The notes beneath the pieces were generated by a model. It had not been told where the DNA came from and searched no databases. It worked only from the letters and a program-made list of their open reading frames with translations. 45,982 nt of DNA from the NCBI GenBank assembly GCA_024403715.1, contig JAKSRJ010000018.1, forward strand, positions 1 to 45,982, read 5' to 3'. A program made the position numbers and the translations under genes. The stretch's first letter is position 1, and every line of letters begins with the position of its first letter. This DNA is from Saccharofermentans sp. GTDB lineage: Bacteria; Bacillota; Clostridia; Saccharofermentanales; Saccharofermentanaceae. Of this stretch, positions 41,006 to 45,982 are shown one piece after another.

Positions 41006-41977
41006 TTACTCAACCACTTCAGGGGCAGGTGCATCACCTACGTCAAGCACACCCAACAATCCCTGAGAAGCTACAGCATCAGTGAAAATAACATTTGAAT
41101 AATAAGTTGCAAATGGTCTTGTTCCAGCAAGTGCATCTGCGTCTGTCAAGGAAACGTTATACCAAGCACTATTCTGGTTGTCTACAATAAATGGCATTCC
41201 AATGAAACCACCATCAGTATCAACAGGAGCACCTGCAAATGTTACATATGGAGCACTAAGATTTGGTGTTGAAACTCTGTTTGTGAATGTTACAGAATAG
41301 AAATCAATCTCAGCTGACATCAACAAATATCCAGCCTCATCCTCTACATGTACGGAGTGAACCTTAACACAATCAGGATTCTCAGACTCGATAGCCGCAA
41401 GGGATGCAATAAATTCATCATATCCCTTAATACCTGATGTGCCATGCCATACCATACCATCAAGTAAAGTATTTAACAACTCCTCATCTAGGTCTCCGTT
41501 ATTATTTACAGAATCTGACTGGTTATACTGTGGAATGTTGTATCCATCAGTTGAAGAATACTGTACAGAAATTCTATTAATCAAAATTGAGTCTCTTGCT
41601 GGAGAACCATCTGGTAATGTAACAGAATCAGCACCTACCGCTTCCAAACTAACATTAACAAGATATGGGCATCCATTTTCCTCAAATACACTCAACACAT
41701 ACTGCTCTAGAGACTCTGCGTTAAGTGCAGGAAGGAATGTTGCTTCTATTGAAGAAATATCCTGATTAAGAGCATTTATAGCAGTCTCTGCAGACGCATT
41801 CTGATTCTTTAGCTGCTCATAATATTGAAGTCTAGCAGACAATTCATTTCTCTGTGCGACAAGAGAATCATAACTAGCCTGTGCAGATCTAATACCGAAG
41901 AAATAAATCAAAAATACTAGAACTACAACGCCTAAAAGCATAAATCCATATTTTTCACGTGCGCCTAAATTACCCAT
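41006..41977 (-). CDS. pilO: PilO-like type IV pilus assembly protein
   Basis: A 323-residue bitopic membrane protein: a short cytoplasmic N-terminus, one helix (about 12-29), a coiled coil (about 30-80) with LVAQRNELSARLQYYEQLKNQ, and an extracytoplasmic domain of PilO type. PilO and PilN form the inner-membrane alignment complex that links PilM to the pilus machinery. At 323 residues it is longer than proteobacterial PilO (about 200) because of extra C-terminal sequence. The ATG shares one base with the pilN stop. Assigned mainly by topology and position. Confidence 0.8.
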   Translation of the reverse strand: MGNLGAREKYGFMLLGVVVLVFLIYFFGIRSAQASYDSLVAQRNELSARLQYYEQLKNQNASAETAINALNQDISSIEATFLPALNAESLEQYVLSVFEENGCPYLVNVSLEAVGADSVTLPDGSPARDSILINRISVQYSSTDGYNIPQYNQSDSVNNNGDLDEELLNTLLDGMVWHGTSGIKGYDEFIASLAAIESENPDCVKVHSVHVEDEAGYLLMSAEIDFYSVTFTNRVSTPNLSAPYVTFAGAPVDTDGGFIGMPFIVDNQNSAWYNVSLTDADALAGTRPFATYYSNVIFTDAVASQGLLGVLDVGDAPAPEVVE

Positions 41978-42891
41978 TAAGCTTCACCTCCCTCAGTAGC
42001 CTGACTAACAGTGTAGTACAATGAAATATCAACATTTCCATTTGCTAAGCCTGTAATACTGTCTGTAGAAAGAATAGTGTTCAACTCTTCTGCACTAACT
42101 GCAACACCATTAACATTAACAGATGATAATGTATAGTCAATACCGCCTACCTGTCTGTTTACAATACTGCTATACTGATATGTTGAGCCGTTTGCAACAG
42201 TTGATGTATCAATTCCACCTAAAGCAATTATACCTGTATCAGCATAAGTATAATAACCAAGTGTTACCAAGCAGTCTCTAGTCAAATTACCCTCAATCTG
42301 ATATGTGTAATAAATATCAATATAATCCAAATCATCAATAGCCTGTGAAGCCATTGTATTATCACGTGCTACAGTTAATGTTGGAATACTAGTAAATACA
42401 TCAGATTCATTGAATAGGTTGCAAATATTTGCAGCATCATAGTAACTGAATGTAAAACCAGCTAGAGACAAAGAATTACCCGTTAATGTGTATTCATTGA
42501 CATAAGCTGTACTTGGAATACAATCAGAAATGAGATTAATAAGTTCAGTCTCAGCTACTGGAGTACTCTCAATAATGCCTCTCATCTGAGTCAATGTGTA
42601 GAAATACATATTCTTGTCATTATACTCAGCCTGTAAATTCATAGACTTTAACTCAAGACCAGCATATTCTTCGCTAGAAAGTGTTGTCTCAAGATTTCTA
42701 ATCTCATTGCTTACACTAGCGTTACGAATCAAATTGAACGCTAACACAGCAAGACACAAGCCAATTGCAATTACACCAACAAATACTACTGCAGCAAGTA
42801 CCTGAGCCTGCTTACGAGCAGAAGCAGTAAATTCCTCAAAGAAGTTAATATCCTTCTTGGAGTATTCTTTACGGGATCCTAATAATGCCAT
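41977..42891 (-). CDS. pilN: PilN-like type IV pilus assembly protein
   Basis: A 304-residue bitopic protein. The cytoplasmic N-terminus reads SKKDINFFEEF, in the position of the PilM-binding INL segment of PilN; one membrane helix (about 32-54) is followed by a coiled coil (SVSNEIRNLETTLSSEEY) and an extracytoplasmic domain. Partner of PilO. AAGGAGGAGG precedes the ATG; the pilM stop lies 21 bp upstream. Confidence 0.82.
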   Translation of the reverse strand: MALLGSRKEYSKKDINFFEEFTASARKQAQVLAAVVFVGVIAIGLCLAVLAFNLIRNASVSNEIRNLETTLSSEEYAGLELKSMNLQAEYNDKNMYFYTLTQMRGIIESTPVAETELINLISDCIPSTAYVNEYTLTGNSLSLAGFTFSYYDAANICNLFNESDVFTSIPTLTVARDNTMASQAIDDLDYIDIYYTYQIEGNLTRDCLVTLGYYTYADTGIIALGGIDTSTVANGSTYQYSSIVNRQVGGIDYTLSSVNVNGVAVSAEELNTILSTDSITGLANGNVDISLYYTVSQATEGGEA

Positions 42892-42912
42892 AATAAAGTT
42901 TCCTCCTCCTTA

Positions 42913-44028
42913 TCAGTCTTTACGGATCATTGCACCACAGCAGTTTACAAACTGAGGGAGCATAAAATCTTTTGGACCAGAAACTGTACTTAATGTATTA
43001 AGTACTTCTACCTGTGTTGATAATTGACTTGAGAGTTCCTTATCAATCTTCTTATAACCAGCACCTGAACCATAAAGGAAACATGTACTAATACTATCAA
43101 TATGGAACTTAGAAATAGCAAACTGAGCAGTACGTGAAACAGCGTCTGTCAAACTCTTAAAGTATGCATTAGCTGCACTCTGCAATGCTGGAGCATCTAC
43201 TAATGACTCATGCCACAAATCAACCTCAGATGGATCAATAGATGCACTTGAATCACTCTTTGTGATGTTAAGTCTTCTTGCAAGAGAAGACTGCTTGTCT
43301 CCACCCTGCATCTTCTTCATAGACTCAGCAACCTGGCGGATACTATTATGACCAAACTGAAGTCTTCTAGTAAGAATTGGGAATCCCTTATCAAGAATTG
43401 TTACTGTAGTTGTAGATGTTGACAATTCAATCAAAAGAATTGTTGTCTGATTAACATTTACATTACCATTGATAATACCACCATCAAACAACTTACGAAC
43501 GGAATTCGCATTTGAATCAAGAGCAACTGGAGTCCACTCCATATCCTTCAAGAAATCTCTGAACTGAGTAATAGTATCTGTTGGAGCAGCTGTAGCTCTA
43601 ATCTTTACTCTCTTTGTATTTGTCTCTTCATCTACACCTGAACCATAGATGATGTAATCAACCTGCATGTCACGGCTGTTTGCCTGACCCATCATCTCAA
43701 ACTTAACCATATCCTTAAGCTGGTTCTGAGCAACTTCAGGAATCTCAATGTCACGTGTGTGCATAAAAGAACCCTCTGTTGTGATGATGCAGTTTCTACA
43801 TCTAAGACCTAACTTAGCATAAGCATGCTTTAAAGCCATGTTTACGCCAAAAGAGTCTGTTATCTGACCGTCTGCAATGGAGTCTGACTCAAGAGGTACA
43901 ATACCTACCTGATCAATCATTACAACTCCTGTCTTACTATTATATGAACCTGCAGCAAGTTTAACATTGGAACTTGACATATCGAGAACCAAATACTGAG
44001 ATCCTTTTCCTGATGATGTTAAAGCCAT
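42913..44028 (-). CDS. pilM: PilM-like type IV pilus assembly protein
   Basis: A 371-residue soluble protein with the actin-like PilM fold: YLVLDMSSSNVKLA (phosphate-1-like loop) near the start, IPEVAQNQLKDMVKFEM, LLIELSTSTTTVTILDKG and a C-terminal CFLYGSGAGYKKID. PilM binds the PilN tail on the cytoplasmic face and links it to the PilB/PilT motors. The start at 44028 was chosen because AAAGGAGA lies just upstream; a longer frame runs into the end of pilC and has no such site. Confidence 0.88.
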   Translation of the reverse strand: MALTSSGKGSQYLVLDMSSSNVKLAAGSYNSKTGVVMIDQVGIVPLESDSIADGQITDSFGVNMALKHAYAKLGLRCRNCIITTEGSFMHTRDIEIPEVAQNQLKDMVKFEMMGQANSRDMQVDYIIYGSGVDEETNTKRVKIRATAAPTDTITQFRDFLKDMEWTPVALDSNANSVRKLFDGGIINGNVNVNQTTILLIELSTSTTTVTILDKGFPILTRRLQFGHNSIRQVAESMKKMQGGDKQSSLARRLNITKSDSSASIDPSEVDLWHESLVDAPALQSAANAYFKSLTDAVSRTAQFAISKFHIDSISTCFLYGSGAGYKKIDKELSSQLSTQVEVLNTLSTVSGPKDFMLPQFVNCCGAMIRKD

Positions 44029-44041
44029 TATTTTTCTCCTT

Positions 44042-45250
44042 TCATCCGATAAACTGAGCCATAGTAAAGATTGGCAATGCAATCGCACCTACTGTTGTAC
44101 CTACGAGAATGGCCATCAAAATAAGCATGATAGGCTCAATCGCGGAAGTCATCTTAGCAGTTGCAGCATCTGCCTCATCCTCAAAGAAGTCGGCAGCCTT
44201 TTCCAAGATCGTATCAAGTGTACCTGACTCCTCACCAATTGCTGTCATAGCATAAATCATTGGAGGGAACTCAGTAATGTTCTTGATTGACTTAGACAAA
44301 GATGTACCCTTACGAATCTCAGTTCTCGCTTCAGTAAGCTTCTTCTCCAAAATAACGTTGTCAAGAGAAGCTCCTGTAATCTCAACAGCTGTAAGAATTG
44401 AAATACCAGACTTAAGAAGTGTAGAAACTGTTCTTGTAAATCTAGCAGCAGCATTCATCTTTGTTGCCTTACCAACAACAGGTATTCTGAGCATCATTGT
44501 ATCCCACTGAGCGTGACCAACTTCTGATTTCTTCCAAGTGTTAAATCCAAATACAAGACCACCAATTACAACTAGGTAAATATACCAATAAGCTACAAGG
44601 GAATCTGATACACCCATAACGAATTTAGTCAAAGCAGGCAAATCACCACCCAAGTCCTTAATTGTCTGTGCAATACCTGGTACAAGGAAAGTCAAAAGAC
44701 CAACTGTAATAGCAATTGTCAAGAAGAACAAAATCTTTGGATAAACCAATGCAGCTGAAATCTTATTCTTGAGTTTTGACTCCTTAGCAAAGTGTACGGC
44801 CAAACGCTCCATAATCTCATCGAGACGACCAGACTCTTCACCTGCAGCAATCATAGCTACCATGATTGAAGGTAATACATCCCTTTGGTCCTTAAAAGCC
44901 TCCGATAATGAGCGACCTGACTGAATCTCTTCATAAATCGCACCGATACATCTCTTGGAACGCTTTGTTTCACACTGCTGATACAACATATCCAAGGATC
45001 TTACTACTGTGATACCTGCAGAAAGAAGTGAAGCGAGCTGTCTACTAATCATAACAAGCTCTCTTGTATTAAGCTTCTTGCTGCCAATTTCCATGTTAGC
45101 AATTCCCTGGCCCTTATCAAGCTCAACAGAAACGATATATTTTCCGTCGCCCTTAAGCTTTCTTGATGCATCTTGAACACTTGCTGCATCAATAATGCCA
45201 GTTGACGATTTACCGTTTTCATCCAGAACCTGATATCTGAAATTAGGCAT
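44042..45250 (-). CDS. pilC: PilC type IV pilus platform protein (T2SF family)
   Basis: A 402-residue inner-membrane platform protein. It has two T2SF repeats (about 68-190 and 270-390), each with the family pattern (LASLLSAGITVVRSLDML and STLLKSGISILTAVEITG), and three membrane helices (about 170-192, 220-238 and 375-397). GEESGRLDEIMERLA and GEESGTLDTILEKAA are the duplicated signatures. It converts motor ATPase rotation into pilus assembly or retraction. AGGAGG precedes the ATG. It sits between pilT and pilM. Confidence 0.95.
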   Translation of the reverse strand: MPNFRYQVLDENGKSSTGIIDAASVQDASRKLKGDGKYIVSVELDKGQGIANMEIGSKKLNTRELVMISRQLASLLSAGITVVRSLDMLYQQCETKRSKRCIGAIYEEIQSGRSLSEAFKDQRDVLPSIMVAMIAAGEESGRLDEIMERLAVHFAKESKLKNKISAALVYPKILFFLTIAITVGLLTFLVPGIAQTIKDLGGDLPALTKFVMGVSDSLVAYWYIYLVVIGGLVFGFNTWKKSEVGHAQWDTMMLRIPVVGKATKMNAAARFTRTVSTLLKSGISILTAVEITGASLDNVILEKKLTEARTEIRKGTSLSKSIKNITEFPPMIYAMTAIGEESGTLDTILEKAADFFEDEADAATAKMTSAIEPIMLILMAILVGTTVGAIALPIFTMAQFIG

Positions 45251-45287
45251 TTCCTATTCCTCCTATTAAAATATTTTTCTTATTTAA

Positions 45288-45982
45288 TTACTGGAAATCA
45301 ATATCGCCAAACAATGGGCTGTTAACTGGTCCACCTACGTTATTGATATATCTCTTGAGATCGTCTGGGAAACGACATCTCATCATAGCTGTGTCTCTAG
45401 AAATAATCTTACGCTTTACAAGTTCAGCAAGATAGAAATCCAAAGGACACATTCCAGCCTGAAGGTTTGTTGCAATTGCACTATCAATCTGATATGTCTT
45501 ACCTTCACGGATGTTATTACGAATAGCATCGTTAGCAAGCATAATCTCAAAAGCAGCACAACGACCACCAGTAATCTTAGGAACAAGAGTCTGACAGATA
45601 ACAGCTACAAGGATAGAACCAAGCTGAACTCTAATCTGATCCTGCTGATGTGGTGGGAATACGTCGATGATACGGTTAACTGTATCAGACGCAGAAGACG
45701 TATGAAGTGTAGAAAGAACTAAGTGTCCAGTCTCGGCAGCAGTAATAGCTGTAGAAATAGTATCCAAGTCTCGCATCTCACCTACGAGAATAACATCTGG
45801 GTCTTCACGAAGAGCAGCTCTAAGAGCGTTTGCGAAGGAAAGTGTATCTTCATGAACTTCTCTCTGGTTAATCATAGCTTCACCATGATTGTGCAAATAC
45901 TCGATTGGCTCCTCAAGTGTAAGAACATGACATCTCTTAACACTATTAATATGGCCTACCATAGCTGCAAGAGTTGTAGACT
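45288..45982 (-). CDS. pilT: PilT twitching-motility ATPase (5' part outside the window)
   Basis: C-terminal part of the pilus retraction ATPase, at least 231 residues; the frame stays open to the window edge and the upstream codons read STTLAAM, the end of Walker A (GKSTTLA). Visible are the Asp box TLEEPIEYLH, Walker B DPDVILVGEMRD, the His box TGHLVLSTLHT and the PilT-specific AIRNNIREGKTYQI. The last part (GMCPLDFYLAELVKRK) also follows PilT. PilT depolymerises the pilus and powers twitching. No pilB or pilD is inside the window. Confidence 0.95.
   Translation of the reverse strand, partial: STTLAAMVGHINSVKRCHVLTLEEPIEYLHNHGEAMINQREVHEDTLSFANALRAALREDPDVILVGEMRDLDTISTAITAAETGHLVLSTLHTSSASDTVNRIIDVFPPHQQDQIRVQLGSILVAVICQTLVPKITGGRCAAFEIMLANDAIRNNIREGKTYQIDSAIATNLQAGMCPLDFYLAELVKRKIISRDTAMMRCRFPDDLKRYINNVGGPVNSPLFGDIDFQ

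Overview
The window looks like chromosomal DNA from an anaerobic, AT-rich (roughly 40% GC by eye) member of the Bacillota, most likely class Clostridia. The reasons are the tryptophan operon under a T-box leader, the HemZ-type radical SAM enzyme, a type II pantothenate kinase, a butyrate-kinase-family enzyme beside phosphotransacetylase, strong AGGAGG ribosome binding sites, and many ATGA or TAATG gene overlaps. I do not claim a genus. About nine tenths of the coding sequence is on the minus strand.

Layout. (1) 1-1743: a tyrosine integrase ends near the 3' side of a tRNA-Ser(CGA) gene, probably the edge or remnant of an integrated element. (2) 1744-10092: an EamA transporter; then, on the minus strand, larB-larC-larE followed by an ECF-type nickel importer (fused CbiM/N, CbiQ, CbiO). 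Together these make the nickel-pincer nucleotide cofactor and supply its nickel. A DUF3842 gene lies upstream and an intrinsic terminator sits directly in front of larB. An NhaC-type antiporter follows. (3) 10150-16992: a complete trpE-G-D-C-F-B-A operon with a Trp-specific T-box leader (specifier UGG) and a final terminator. (4) 16995-21850: a c-di-GMP protein (LacI-like sensor, degenerate GGDEF, intact EAL), a MATE exporter and a small membrane protein. (5) 21904-24206: butyrate-kinase-like gene plus pta. (6) 24225-26514: a divergent pair, SGNH hydrolase and acyltransferase-3. (7) 26519-33136: a nine-gene operon with zinc ribbon, membrane protein, Lgt-like enzyme, MoxR ATPase, DUF58, a single-pass membrane protein, two von Willebrand A proteins and a TPR/Pro-Ser-rich protein; this is a Bat-like MoxR/VWA system. 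(8) 33198-38293: a GT2 glycosyltransferase, then coaW, a DUF1624 acyltransferase, a DUF3810 protein and hemZ. (9) 38341-45982: a type IV pilus cluster, pilT (cut by the window edge), pilC, pilM, pilN, pilO, a very short pilin with its own promoter and terminator, and three further prepilins.

Most notable: the lar/nickel operon with no larA in view and a terminator fused to the larB ribosome binding site; a LarE that has the three cysteines expected of the iron-sulfur type; the MoxR/VWA operon carrying an atypical Lgt-family enzyme; two divergent promoters at 33143-33190 whose -35 boxes overlap and which both seem to give leaderless mRNAs; the 56-residue mature pilin; and a Pta paired with a Buk-family kinase. 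No CRISPR array, rRNA or insertion sequence was seen.
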